Numbered from the stretch's first letter, positions 1 to 8,715 are shown. The stretch is DNA of 64,000 bases from RZZS01 sp964498755 (GCA_964498755.1 CAZCIB010000005.1:10022-74021); one strand, 5' to 3'. Notes: generated by a model from the sequence alone, not told the origin. Made by a program: numbers and translations.

Positions 1-36
1 GTTGACGTTTCGCCGGTATCGGGATATGTGTGCGCT

Positions 37-1488
37 ATGACAAACATAAAAAAATACGAACAAAGTTGCGAGCCTGAAAAACAGGGGCCGGAAATTGTCA
101 CGTTTGGCTGCCGCCTCAACATCTACGAGTCGGAGGTTATGCGTGCGCACGCGCAGAATTCAGGGCTTGACGACGTTGTCATTTTCAATACCTGCGCCGT
201 TACGAAAGAAGCCGAACGGCAGGCGCGGCAGGCCATTCGCAAGGCCCGGCGCGATCACCCGGAACGGAAAATTATCGTGACCGGCTGCGCGGCCCAGATC
301 GATCCCGACGGCTTTGCGGGCATGAACGAGGTTGATTTTGTTGTAGGCAATGATTTGAAGTTGAAAGAAGAAGTATGGCAGGGCCTTGAGCGTCCCTCAC
401 CCTGTCCCTCACCCACTTTGCTAACGCTTTCATCTGATGATGAAAGCGAAGCTCCGTTGCCCTCTCCCTTAAGGGAGAGGGAGGGGCCCGGCGAAGCATC
501 GCGAAGCCGGGAGGGTGAGGGATCTGGTGAGGGACAGGGTGAGGGGCAAAACCGCCATGCGAAAATCCTCGTCAACGACATCATGTCCGTCCGTGAAACG
601 GCCTCTCACCTGATCGAGGGGATGGAGGGCAGGGCGCGGGCATTTCTGCAGGTCCAGAACGGCTGCGATCACCGTTGCACCTTCTGCATTATCCCGTACG
701 GGCGCGGCAATTCGCGCTCGGTTCCGATCGGGGAGATCGTTAAACAGGTCCGCGCTCTTGTTGAAAGCGGATATAAGGAAATCGTTTTCACGGGCGTTGA
801 CGTAACCTCTTACGGCCCGGATCTGCCCGGCGCGCCTACGCTCGGGCAGATGATCCGGCGCGTTCTGGCGCTTGTGCCGGAACTGCCGCGCCTTCGTCTT
901 TCCTCGCTCGACCCGGTGGAGATTGACGACGATCTCTGGCGGCTCATTGAAAATGAGCCGCGCCTGATGCCGCATCTCCATCTCTCGCTTCAGGCCGGGG
1001 ACGATATGATCCTCAAGCGCATGAAGCGCAGACATCTGCGTCAGGACGTCATCGACATGTGCGAGCGGGCGCGCAGCTACCGCCCGGACATCGCCTTTGG
1101 CGCGGATATTATCGCGGGCTTTCCGACCGAGACCGAAGAGATGTTCCGCCGCTCTCTCGATATCGTCGAGGAATGCGCGCTCAGTTATCTGCATGTTTTC
1201 CCCTATTCGCCGCGCCCCGGCACGCCAGCCGCCAAAATGCCGCAGGTTCCCGGCAATGTGCGTAAAGAGCGCGCCGCGAGACTGCGCGAGGCCGGGCGTG
1301 TTCAGCTTGAAAAGAACACGAGGGCGTATGTGGGACGGCGCGTCCAGGTCATCGTGGAAAAAGACGGTCAGGGGCGCACGGAGCATTTCGCCCAGGTTCA
1401 GCTTGATCAAAGCTTCGGGCAGGGTGCGCTTCTGGCGGCGGAAACAGTGGCCGCAGAAGGCGGGGTTCTGCTGGCGCAGTCGTTATAG
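37..1488 (+). CDS. mtaB: tRNA (N6-threonylcarbamoyladenosine-C2) methylthiotransferase MtaB
   Basis: Radical SAM enzyme that adds a methylthio group to t6A37 of ANN-decoding tRNAs. The N-terminal MTTase domain carries three cluster cysteines (TFGCRLN, NTCAVT, TGCAAQ). The radical SAM core has the CxxxCxxC motif in NGCDHRCTFC near residue 212, and the C-terminus looks like a TRAM RNA-binding domain. The product is 483 aa, longer than the usual 420-430, because residues about 120-170 (Pro/Ser/Gly/Glu-rich) are encoded by a palindromic repeat inserted in frame at the junction of the MTTase and radical SAM domains. ATG at 37 is preferred; a GTG at 28 is possible. A frame ending TGA at 38-40 overlaps this ATG, so an upstream gene may be coupled. 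ftsY lies downstream. Confidence 0.93.
   Translation: MTNIKKYEQSCEPEKQGPEIVTFGCRLNIYESEVMRAHAQNSGLDDVVIFNTCAVTKEAERQARQAIRKARRDHPERKIIVTGCAAQIDPDGFAGMNEVDFVVGNDLKLKEEVWQGLERPSPCPSPTLLTLSSDDESEAPLPSPLREREGPGEASRSREGEGSGEGQGEGQNRHAKILVNDIMSVRETASHLIEGMEGRARAFLQVQNGCDHRCTFCIIPYGRGNSRSVPIGEIVKQVRALVESGYKEIVFTGVDVTSYGPDLPGAPTLGQMIRRVLALVPELPRLRLSSLDPVEIDDDLWRLIENEPRLMPHLHLSLQAGDDMILKRMKRRHLRQDVIDMCERARSYRPDIAFGADIIAGFPTETEEMFRRSLDIVEECALSYLHVFPYSPRPGTPAAKMPQVPGNVRKERAARLREAGRVQLEKNTRAYVGRRVQVIVEKDGQGRTEHFAQVQLDQSFGQGALLAAETVAAEGGVLLAQSL
394..545. repeat. In-frame cloverleaf-like palindromic element inside mtaB
   Basis: A perfect 20-bp inverted repeat (394-413 with 526-545, CCCTCACCCTGTCCCTCACC and its complement) encloses three further hairpins: CGCTTTCATC/GATGAAAGCG at 425-448, the 22-bp palindrome CCCTCTCCCTTAAGGGAGAGGG written here as two 11-bp arms at 460-481, and CCCGGC/GCCGGG at 487-511. 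Related copies lie at 16754-16857 and 40874-41033, sharing the CGAAGCT...GCCCTCTCCC core. The whole element is read through in the mtaB frame without a stop codon. Confidence 0.9.
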
Positions 1489-1544
1489 GGGTAATTTTTT
1501 AACATTTATGCGTTAACCTGATTAACGGGTATCAGGAGCGCGTA

Positions 1545-2255
1545 ATGTTCGTCTTGTCTCTCTCCGCCCCGATTACGGCGGCTTTAATCCTTGCTTCAGG
1601 CGGGACGACCTGCAGCGGTGAAAAGGACTTTCGCACATACGTCAATCTTGTGCGCACAACGCCGGACGTCGTATACGACACGTCCAGAACAAAGAAATAC
1701 CTGACCGAAAACCATTAGGAAGTTATCGATAAATGGAAGAGCAAGAACGAGGACCACGTCTGGGCTTCCAGGGAAATGGAAATAGGCGGGCTTGCGCGCG
1801 GCGGTATTGGCGTTACTTCGCGCATAAAAATGCGCGGCGCGCATCTGGATCGCTACGGCATTTACTGGTGTCCATTCATCGAACGCGTAGACATTGAAAT
1901 TTTTTATGCGACGACGATTTTTATCCCGAAAGATATCCTGAAGAATTCATGCGAAGTTGCGCTCGTTAACGAACACGAGCTTGGGCATCATGAAATTAAC
2001 CTTGGCGTCGTCAATAAATATGCGTCGAAACTGCGCAAAGACCTTGATTACATGATCGCCTATCTGGAAAAGGACTACGTGAAAAAGCATGAGCTGCAAA
2101 AGCGCTTCAGGGAAGTCCAGACAGGCCTTTCAGACGCGATCGAGGTTTACGGCGAATATATGCGCATGGACATGGAAAAGCTCAACGGTCATCATGACCG
2201 GCCTGAGGAATACGAGAGGCTCTCCCGGGAAGCGCGAAATTGCCGTGAGCGCTGA
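1545..2255 (+). pseudogene. DUF922-like secreted metalloprotease gene interrupted by an in-frame TAG
   Basis: The frame from ATG 1545 encodes a hydrophobic N-terminus (SLSAPITAALILA) typical of a secreted protein, then stops at TAG 1716-1718 (codon 58) and continues open in the same frame to 2255. The continued part holds VNEHELGHHEIN near residue 150, an HExxH zinc-protease motif, in a setting resembling DUF922 proteins (family assignment is tentative). The downstream part alone could start at ATG 1776 (159 aa) but would lack the signal peptide. A sense codon one substitution from TAG (for example CAG) would restore 236 aa. It lies between mtaB and ftsY on the same strand. Either a real nonsense mutation or a sequencing error. 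Confidence 0.6.
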
Positions 2256-2345
2256 TTTTGTTTCGTCTTGTGGAATTGATGCGCGGATTGCCTTTGAGGG
2301 GGAACAGGTCTATTGTCAATTCAACGACATATAGAAAGAGCCCAC

Positions 2346-3530
2346 ATGATATTCTGGCGAAAAAACAAAAATGCTCAGGAGCAGGAACAGGAAAACGCGG
2401 ACGATCAGTTGCTCCATCCGAGGAACGAGCCTGAACTCGAGCCGCCGACGGAATATGAAACGGATATCGATCCGGAAACGGAGCATGAGCTCGAAGAAAC
2501 CGAGAACGAGATTCTTGACGAGCTTGACTTGACGCCGGTTCCGCAGCATACGCCGCTGGAAGACGCACGTACGCATGAAGAGGAAATTGCGCATGACAGG
2601 GAAGAAGAGGGCGGCGGCTGGCTCTCGCGTCTGACGCAGGGGCTCTCGAAATCCTCGCAAAAAATCTCGCAAGGCCTTGGCGACCTCATTACCAAGCGCA
2701 AACTGGATCAGGATACGCTCGACCAGCTGGAAGAGTTGCTGATCAGCGCGGACCTTGGGCCGGTGACCGCGGCGAAGGTTGTGGCGGATTTCTCTGAAGG
2801 TCGCTTTAACAAAGAGCTCGAGGAAAATGAAATCCGGGAAGCCCTGGCGGAAAGCATCGCGAAAATCCTGGAGCCCGTAGCGAAGCCGCTCGATTTGCCT
2901 GAAAAAAGCGGCGCGCCGCACGTTATACTTGTCTCGGGCGTGAACGGCGTCGGCAAGACGACGACAATTGGCAAGCTTGCCGCATGGATGCATTTCCAAA
3001 ACCACAAGAAAGTTATGATCGCGGCGGGCGACACCTTCCGCGCGGCGGCCATTGAGCAGCTCGAAGTCTGGGCGGAGCGCGCCCGCTGCGCCTTCGTCTC
3101 AAGGGAACCCGGTTCTGACGCTGCGGCTGTAGCCTACGAAGCCTTTGAAAAGGCGGCGGCGGAAGGAACCGACATCCTGCTGGTGGATACGGCCGGACGC
3201 CTGCATAACAAGGCTAATTTGATGGCGGAGCTTGAAAAGATCATCCGCGTCTTGAAGAAAAAGGATGAAATCGCGCCGCACGAGGTCCTTCTGGTCCTGG
3301 ACGCAACGACGGGCCAGAACGCGCATGCGCAGGTTGAGACGTATAAGGATATCCTGAACATCACGGGCCTGATCGTCACCAAGCTGGACGGCAGCGCGCG
3401 CGGCGGCGTCGTGGTCGGGCTCGCCGATAAATTCGGTCTGCCGATCTACGCCGTCGGGGTCGGGGAGGGCATTGAGGATCTCCAGCCCTTCCATCCGCGG
3501 GAATTCGCCCGGACGCTTGTGGGGCTCTAA
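2346..3530 (+). CDS. ftsY: Signal recognition particle receptor FtsY
   Basis: SRP receptor GTPase that docks ribosome-SRP complexes at the inner membrane for co-translational insertion. An acidic, Glu-rich A domain (residues 1-90) precedes the NG domain; the GTPase motifs are GVNGVGKTTT near residue 198 (G1), DTAGR near 280 (G3) and TKLDG near 344 (G4). ATG 2346 (MIFWRKNK) is chosen because a GAAAGAG ribosome site precedes it; the frame extends upstream to a TTG at 2313. 394 aa. The stop is directly followed by the amn ATG (1-bp gap), so the two are likely co-translated. Confidence 0.96.
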   Translation: MIFWRKNKNAQEQEQENADDQLLHPRNEPELEPPTEYETDIDPETEHELEETENEILDELDLTPVPQHTPLEDARTHEEEIAHDREEEGGGWLSRLTQGLSKSSQKISQGLGDLITKRKLDQDTLDQLEELLISADLGPVTAAKVVADFSEGRFNKELEENEIREALAESIAKILEPVAKPLDLPEKSGAPHVILVSGVNGVGKTTTIGKLAAWMHFQNHKKVMIAAGDTFRAAAIEQLEVWAERARCAFVSREPGSDAAAVAYEAFEKAAAEGTDILLVDTAGRLHNKANLMAELEKIIRVLKKKDEIAPHEVLLVLDATTGQNAHAQVETYKDILNITGLIVTKLDGSARGGVVVGLADKFGLPIYAVGVGEGIEDLQPFHPREFARTLVGL

Positions 3531-3531
3531 G

Positions 3532-5040
3532 ATGCAGATTCTTCAAAACCACGCATTCAAGCCGCGAAGTTTCGACGACCCTGAAAAAGCCTTTGAGGCG
3601 GTCAGGGAGATATACGAGCATAACGTCGCTTATCTGCGGGAAAAGTACGAAGAGTTCACTAGGGGGCAGCTGACAGACGCGCGCGTGACGGCGTATTACC
3701 CCTATATCAAGATCATTTCGCCAAATTCCAGCCGCGCCGATACGCGGCTGTCATACGGATTCGTTTCGAAGCCAGGAGAGTACGTCGCAACGCTCACAGC
3801 GCCGCATATTTTTGATCATTACTACATAGAGCAAATGCGTTTGCTGATGACCAATCATCAGGCTCCCGTTGAGGTGGGCGTGAGCGAGACGCCGATCCCG
3901 ATTCATTTCGCGCTCGGGGAAAGTTATTACCCGGAACAGGAACTGCCGCCGGACTTGTCGCCGCGGGTGCCGGAAATCTTTAACGTGCCGCAGCTGGGCG
4001 AGATGGACGACGCCGTGGCGAACGGCGCTTACTCCATGAAGCCGGGGGTTCCGGGCCCGCTTTCGCTCTTTACCGCGCCGCGCGTGGATTTGAGTCTGAT
4101 GCGTCTCAGGCATTATTGCGGGACGAGCGCCGAGCATTTCCAGAATTTCGTGATTTTTACGAATTACCAGTTTTATATCGACGAGTTTGTGAAAATCTGC
4201 CGCGATATCATGGCGCCGACGGACCATGCCGATCTCAAGGCGGAGCGCAGTCAGTACACGGCTTTCGTCGAGCCCGGCAACCGCGTGACCGTGAACAGAA
4301 ATCTAAAAAATCCCGGCGAGGACGAGGCGGGGACGGTAATGGCGCGCCTGCCGCAAATGCCGGCCTATCACCTGAAAATGAAAAACGGGGCAGGGATTAC
4401 GATGGTCAATATCGGCATCGGCCCCTCGAACGCCAAGACGATTACCGACCATATCGCCGTCCTCAGGCCGCATTGCTGGCTGATGCTCGGCCATTGCGCG
4501 GGCCTCAGGAATTCGCAAGGGTTAGGGGACTATGTGCTTGCGCATGGTTACCTGCGGCAGGACAACGTGATGTATCACGACCTGCACCCGAGCATTCCCA
4601 TTCCGCCGCTCTCGGAAATCCAGCTCGCCCTTGAAAAGGCCGTGGCCACCGTGACGGGGTATCAGGGCTATGATTTAAAAAAGATCATGCGGACCGGGAC
4701 GGTTGCGACGATAGACGACCGCAACTGGGAGCTTAGGCCCTCAACCTTCCAGACCCAGCGTTTCAGTCAGAGCCGCGCGATTGCGCTCGACATGGAATCC
4801 GGCACAATCGCCGCGAACGGATTCCGGTTTCGCGTGCCTTACGGGACGCTGCTCTGCGTGTCGGACAAGCCGCTGCACGGCCAGTTAAAGCTTCCCGGCA
4901 TGGCCGACGCCTTTTACCGCGAGCGCGTCGAGCAGCACTTGCAGATCGGTTTGCTGGCCATGGCGCTCCTGCGCGATATCGGCCCGGAACGCCTGCATAG
5001 CCGGAAACTCCGCAGTTTCAACGAGGTTGCGTTTTTGTAA
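3532..5040 (+). CDS. amn: AMP nucleosidase
   Basis: Hydrolyses AMP to adenine and ribose 5-phosphate, part of purine pool control. 502 aa. An N-terminal AMP-nucleosidase-specific domain (about residues 1-170) is followed by a purine-nucleoside-phosphorylase-like catalytic domain with the substrate region GHCAGLRNSQGLGDYV near residue 320 and the Asp/Glu-containing LDMESGTIAANG near residue 420. Start ATG 3532 lies 1 bp after the ftsY stop; an upstream in-frame start at 3472 would sit deep inside ftsY and is rejected. Ends 8 bp from the convergent Phd-like gene. Confidence 0.93.
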   Translation: MQILQNHAFKPRSFDDPEKAFEAVREIYEHNVAYLREKYEEFTRGQLTDARVTAYYPYIKIISPNSSRADTRLSYGFVSKPGEYVATLTAPHIFDHYYIEQMRLLMTNHQAPVEVGVSETPIPIHFALGESYYPEQELPPDLSPRVPEIFNVPQLGEMDDAVANGAYSMKPGVPGPLSLFTAPRVDLSLMRLRHYCGTSAEHFQNFVIFTNYQFYIDEFVKICRDIMAPTDHADLKAERSQYTAFVEPGNRVTVNRNLKNPGEDEAGTVMARLPQMPAYHLKMKNGAGITMVNIGIGPSNAKTITDHIAVLRPHCWLMLGHCAGLRNSQGLGDYVLAHGYLRQDNVMYHDLHPSIPIPPLSEIQLALEKAVATVTGYQGYDLKKIMRTGTVATIDDRNWELRPSTFQTQRFSQSRAIALDMESGTIAANGFRFRVPYGTLLCVSDKPLHGQLKLPGMADAFYRERVEQHLQIGLLAMALLRDIGPERLHSRKLRSFNEVAFL

Positions 5041-5047
5041 ACCGGCC

Positions 5048-5224
5048 TTAGTCCTGCTTACCGGGCGGTTTTTTCATCGAAACGAACAGCCCGACGGGTT
5101 TCTTGCGGCGGCATAGAACGATGGCCCGCGCCTCGCCGGACTCCAGCATGCGCACGTACCGCGCCAGGTTGGTTTTAAGCTCGTGCATGGAGGTATGCAG
5201 ATAGCCGTCTTTGTCGATCAACAC
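5048..5224 (-). CDS. Orphan Phd/YefM-like antitoxin
   Basis: Short protein (58 aa) with the Phd/YefM signature MHELKTNLARYVRMLESGE followed by a PVGLFV-type strand. Such proteins form DNA-binding dimers that neutralise a toxin and repress their own promoter. GTG at 5224 is chosen because AGAGAGG lies 6 nt upstream; the frame extends further upstream to 5335, but that extension crosses a hairpin repeat (5324-5362) and looks untranslated. No toxin gene lies next to it; on the other side only repeats are seen. Convergent with amn. Could be a solitary antitoxin or a remnant of a pair. Confidence 0.6.
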   Translation of the reverse strand: MLIDKDGYLHTSMHELKTNLARYVRMLESGEARAIVLCRRKKPVGLFVSMKKPPGKQD

Positions 5225-5323
5225 GACAAACCTCTCTTTCTGTTTCGGGTTACTTTTGTGATATGTGAAGAGTAACGGGCCCGTTAAACGGACTAAGTCC
5301 GGTTTTTTTTGCGTTTCCAAAAA

Positions 5324-5362
5324 GGGGACACACACTTTTTTGCTTTAAAAGCGTGTGTCCCC
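5324..5362. repeat. Hairpin repeat, GGGGACACAC family
   Basis: Inverted arms GGGGACACACACTTTT (5324-5339) and AAAAGCGTGTGTCCCC (5347-5362) with one mismatch. A similar hairpin (GGGCGCACAC/GTGTGCGCCC) lies at 12654-12684. It resembles REP-type elements. It lies upstream of the Phd-like gene. Confidence 0.7.
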
Positions 5363-5489
5363 GGAAAGCCCGATTGGCGCCAGGCGCAAAAAAAACGGCG
5401 CGGATTTTATCCGGCCGCAACTCGGGCGCTGATCTGATGAGCCTATCAGAAAACGGCGCATTTGTCACATACAGCCGGATACAACAACA

Positions 5490-5710
5490 GGGGAATCGCG
5501 TGAAGTTATGAAATATATCTGCTTAAGATATTGTTTATAAATAATTGTCATCCCGAACGCGAAGCGGAGGGATCTGTGTAAAATGGATTCTACACAGATT
5601 TCTCGCAGCAGCCTGTCCCCGCGAAGGCGGGGGCTCGAAATGACAAACATATATAAATCAATGCATTAAAGGCTCTTTGCAAATATTCATAACTTCACGC
5701 GATTACCCCG
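5490..5710. repeat. Nested palindrome: outer inverted repeat around a GTCAT...ATGAC element
   Basis: Outer arms ATCGCGTGAAGTTATGAA (from about 5495) and TTCATAACTTCACGCGAT (to about 5703) flank a GTCAT...ATGAC two-hairpin element at 5547-5644. That inner element contains the stem ATCTGTGTA/TACACAGAT and the hairpin CCCCGCGAAGGCGGGG. This fills most of the gene-free stretch 5336-5766. The outer part looks like a MITE-like element into which the inner repeat inserted; no transposase is visible. Confidence 0.65.
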
Positions 5711-5766
5711 GATACACAAAGGGACGCGAAGATCGCATCCCTCTTTAAAGCCTATGCGCTGGGGCT

Positions 5767-6048
5767 TTAAACGCTGATATCTACCAGAGAGCCGCGCCCG
5801 CCGCCAGAAGTCGGCTGGCTTTCCGCTGCGGAAGCCTGCTGGACGGGCTGGCCGCCTTGCCGGTCCTGCGCGCTAACGCTTGTTTCCTGCGTATTGCTGA
5901 CAGGCGCGCCAGGTTCGCGCTGAATAACGTTATCCTGCTGTTGCTGGTTTTGCTGTTGCAGCGCGCCTGATTGCTGCGGATTTGCCGCCGCTGGCTGCGT
6001 CGCCGTTGTTACCGTATTCGCCTGAAACCCGGAAATTGGTCCAACCAT
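5767..6048 (-). CDS. Hypothetical Gln/Pro-rich small protein
   Basis: 93 aa, low-complexity and rich in Gln, Ala, Ser and Gly (QQQNQQQQDN), ending in GRGSLVDISV. No signal peptide, membrane segment or known domain is visible; it is probably disordered with a short ordered C-terminal tag. Start ATG 6048 is preceded by GAAGGGA. It is divergent from the DUF2336 gene. Function unknown. Confidence 0.55.
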   Translation of the reverse strand: MVGPISGFQANTVTTATQPAAANPQQSGALQQQNQQQQDNVIQREPGAPVSNTQETSVSAQDRQGGQPVQQASAAESQPTSGGGRGSLVDISV

Positions 6049-6293
6049 AACAAATCCCTTCCAGTCTTATTGAACTCCAACTCCTAATATAACACGCATT
6101 CCTTAAAAAGTCCTTTTTTTTTATGAGAGCGCCACACGCATGCGCAGGAAATATACGCAACATTGTTACGGTTAAATGGCGCTTTTTAACGGTTTCGTAA
6201 ATCTTTTGGGTTATGAAATGTATTAAGGTCATTGTTTTGTCTGAGCCCTAAAAAAACAGAAACGGGCAAGGGCAGAATAGCAGGGGTAAAAAA
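6049..6293. promoter_or_regulatory. Divergent intergenic region, 5767-6048 gene / DUF2336 gene
   Basis: A 245-bp AT-rich gap between divergent starts that must hold both promoters. A GGTTAAATGGCGCTTTTTAACGG segment around 6170-6192 has inverted TTAA boxes, but their spacing does not fit the CtrA consensus. No specific site is assigned. Confidence 0.4.
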
Positions 6294-7421
6294 ATGCTGG
6301 ATAACGAAACATCCCGCGTTGCGCCGCTTCTGGTGCAGCTCTACGACAGTCACAAGCTCTACGCGCTGGCAAGAGATTCCAGTGATCCCGCGCGCCGCGA
6401 GCTGTCCGGCATTATTCTCGATTTGTTCCAGAGCGATTTGAGCGCGCGCGAGGCCGAGCTTATTTCCGACGTGCTGATCAATCTGATGCGCCAGATAGAG
6501 ATCGACTTGCGCGCGGCTATGGCAGAAAAGCTGGCAAGACTGGATAATATCCCCTTACGGGTTATCCTTTTTCTCGCCGCAGACGAGATCAATGTCGCCG
6601 AGCATGTCCTGCTGCACAGCCCGGTCTTAAATGATCTAGATCTGCTTTACATCATACAATCGCAGGGGCCGGAATACTGGCGGGCGATTGCGCAACGCCA
6701 AAAGCTCGCCAGCCAGGTTGTTAGCGTCCTCGCGGAGACGCGCGATCTGGTCACGCTTAAAAATCTGGCGGGCAATGACAATATTTCACTGACGGAGAAA
6801 GCGTACGGCGTGATCGGAGAATTTGCGGAAAGCCATGCTGATCTGGCGGAAATCACTGTGCGCCGGGAAGACGTGCCGTCTGAGTTGGCCGTGCGTCTTT
6901 ATCGCATTGTCGGTCATGAAATTAAAAGCCGCATAACGACCCGCTTTCCACAAGTTAAGGCATCTGTTGAAAAATCCTACAGGGAAGCCGTTATAGATAT
7001 GGTTGAAAGCGCGGAGGCGCCGCGGGACGCCTTCCTGCCCGACGAGTCGCAAATCAACGCCGCGTTTGCCGCGCGCGACGCAGGGACGCTTGGCCTGCCG
7101 TCGATGCTTGAAACATTGCGCGCTGGAAATATCCGGTCTTTTATTGCCCAGTGCGCGGTTTACACAGGATTAGCATGCCAGACAGTCGCTGAAATCCTGA
7201 GACAGGAAAACGGGCAGGGACTTGCCGTTTTATGCCGGGCAAGAGATATCAACAAGTCAGATTTTCTGACGATTTTTCTCCTGACGGGACGGATCAGGAA
7301 GGCCGAGAAAATCGTCAGCAAGACTACAATGACGCGCGCGCTCGGCTACTATGACCGGATCAGCAAGCCGCTGGCCGAGCGGATTATGAGGAATTCACAG
7401 CAGTCAGTTGGCAGTTTTTAG
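6294..7421 (+). CDS. DUF2336 domain-containing protein
   Basis: 375-aa cytosolic, almost wholly helical protein of the alphaproteobacterial DUF2336 family (HEAT-like helical repeats, no established biochemical role). Recurrent helix pairs include DVLINLMRQIEIDLRAAMAEKLA near residues 60-85, followed by LRVILFLAADEINVAEHVLL, and the internal SPVLNDLDLL motif seen in the family. The last residues (SVGSF) and the stop codon are encoded by the first copies of a heptanucleotide repeat at 7405, so the C-terminus may have been altered by the repeat. Convergent with pgk. Confidence 0.8.
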   Translation: MLDNETSRVAPLLVQLYDSHKLYALARDSSDPARRELSGIILDLFQSDLSAREAELISDVLINLMRQIEIDLRAAMAEKLARLDNIPLRVILFLAADEINVAEHVLLHSPVLNDLDLLYIIQSQGPEYWRAIAQRQKLASQVVSVLAETRDLVTLKNLAGNDNISLTEKAYGVIGEFAESHADLAEITVRREDVPSELAVRLYRIVGHEIKSRITTRFPQVKASVEKSYREAVIDMVESAEAPRDAFLPDESQINAAFAARDAGTLGLPSMLETLRAGNIRSFIAQCAVYTGLACQTVAEILRQENGQGLAVLCRARDINKSDFLTIFLLTGRIRKAEKIVSKTTMTRALGYYDRISKPLAERIMRNSQQSVGSF

Positions 7422-7504
7422 TAGGCAGTAGGCAGTTTTCAGCAGGCAGTTGGCGGTCGATGGTCTTACTGCCAACTACCAACTACCAACTACCAACTAC
7501 CAAC
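7405..7504. repeat. Inverted pair of heptanucleotide repeats
   Basis: The left block (7405-7456) is built of CAGTWGG-like 7-mers; the right block (7468-7504) is CAACTAC repeated in the opposite sense, so the two can fold into a long hairpin. It lies between the convergent DUF2336 gene and pgk and could terminate both. Same architecture as 16616-16885 and 34009-34139. Confidence 0.75.
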
Positions 7505-7509
7505 AAGAT

Positions 7510-8715
7510 TCACGCCGCCCTGGCTCTTGCGCTCAGCGCAGCGACGCCGGGCAGGCTTTTGCCTTCCAGCCATTCCAGAAACGCCCCGCCGGCCGTCGAA
7601 ACATAGGTGAACTGATCGATAACGCCCGCGTTTTCCAGCGCCGATACCGTGTCTCCACCGCCTGCGACGCTTGTGATCTGGCCGGATTGCGTGAGTTCGG
7701 CGACTTTCTGCGCTATCTCGTTCGTGCCCTTGTCGAACGGTTTCATTTCAAAAACGCCCATTGGCCCGTTCCAGAGCACGGTTTTACATTCTTCAAGGAT
7801 TTCATTGATATTGCGGATCGTCTCGGGCCCGATATCGAGGGACTCTTTGTCGTCCGGCATGGTCTCGCTGGAAACGATATCAAATGGCGCGTTCTCGCGG
7901 AATTCCGAGACTATCACGCGGTCGATCGGGAGCACGATGCGGCAGCGGTTATCTTCCGCCGTTTTCATGATCTCGCGCGCCTCTTCAGCCATGTCTTTCT
8001 CGCAAAGCGATTTGCCGACTTCAATGCCCTTGGCGAACATGAAAGTATTCGCCATGCCGCCGCCAAGTATCAGATAATCCGTTTTCTTAACAAGATTGTT
8101 TAAGACGCTAAGCTTGGTTGATATTTTTGCGCCGCCGACGACGGCCGCGACGGGCTTTTGCGGGTCTTCCAGCGCTTTGGTCAGCGCGTCGATCTCGGCC
8201 TGCATCATGAACCCGGCGGCCGTGGGCAGCAGATGCGCCAGACCTTCCGTAGAGGCGTGGGCGCGGTGCGCCGCCGAAAATGCATCGTTGACGTAGACGT
8301 CGCCGATTTCCGCGAGTTGTTTGGTGAATTCCGGATCGTTCTTTTCCTCGCCCGCGTGAAAGCGCAGGTTTTCCAGTAACCCGATCTGGCCGGGCTGCAG
8401 GCCCTTCGCAAGGTCTTTCGCAGGCGCGCCGACGCAGTCTTCGGCGAACTGAACCGGGTAGCCCCATTGTTTTTCGAGAACTTCCGGCAGGAACGAAAGA
8501 GAAAATTCGGGCTTGCGCTCGCCCTTTGGTCTGCCGAAATGCGAGAGAAGAATCGTTTTCGCGCCTTTTTCGCTCAGGTATTCGATCGTGTCCTTCAGGC
8601 GGTCGATGCGCGTCGTGTCCGTAACCGCGCCGTCCTGATACGGAACGTTAAGGTCGGCGCGTAACAGGACTGTTTTATTATTTAAATCAAGATCTTTAAG
8701 CGTGTTGTATTCCAT
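7510..8715 (-). CDS. pgk: Phosphoglycerate kinase
   Basis: Converts 1,3-bisphosphoglycerate and ADP to 3-phosphoglycerate and ATP in glycolysis. 401 aa, standard length. N-terminal substrate motifs are VLLRADLNVPYQDG near residue 15 and LLSHFGRPKG near 57; the nucleotide-binding loop is the Gly-rich SVAGGGDTVSALE near residue 350. AGAGGA lies upstream of ATG 8715. It stands alone between convergent DUF2336 and the pip gene transcribed in the same direction (28-bp gap), so co-transcription with pip is possible. Confidence 0.97.
   Translation of the reverse strand: MEYNTLKDLDLNNKTVLLRADLNVPYQDGAVTDTTRIDRLKDTIEYLSEKGAKTILLSHFGRPKGERKPEFSLSFLPEVLEKQWGYPVQFAEDCVGAPAKDLAKGLQPGQIGLLENLRFHAGEEKNDPEFTKQLAEIGDVYVNDAFSAAHRAHASTEGLAHLLPTAAGFMMQAEIDALTKALEDPQKPVAAVVGGAKISTKLSVLNNLVKKTDYLILGGGMANTFMFAKGIEVGKSLCEKDMAEEAREIMKTAEDNRCRIVLPIDRVIVSEFRENAPFDIVSSETMPDDKESLDIGPETIRNINEILEECKTVLWNGPMGVFEMKPFDKGTNEIAQKVAELTQSGQITSVAGGGDTVSALENAGVIDQFTYVSTAGGAFLEWLEGKSLPGVAALSARARAA

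Noticed and set aside
1..40. Possible 3' end of an upstream gene (frame ending TGA at 38-40, overlapping the mtaB ATG)
   Set aside because: Only about 12 residues are visible (LTFRRYRDMCAL) and they do not identify a family, so it is mentioned with mtaB but not listed as a gene.
469..1410. Long open frame antisense to mtaB
   Set aside because: Composition follows the high-GC third positions of mtaB; no family resemblance and no ribosome site.
1490..1535. TTAA-rich region as a CtrA binding site
   Set aside because: Spacings between TTAA boxes are 10 and 5 bp, not the 7 bp of the consensus.
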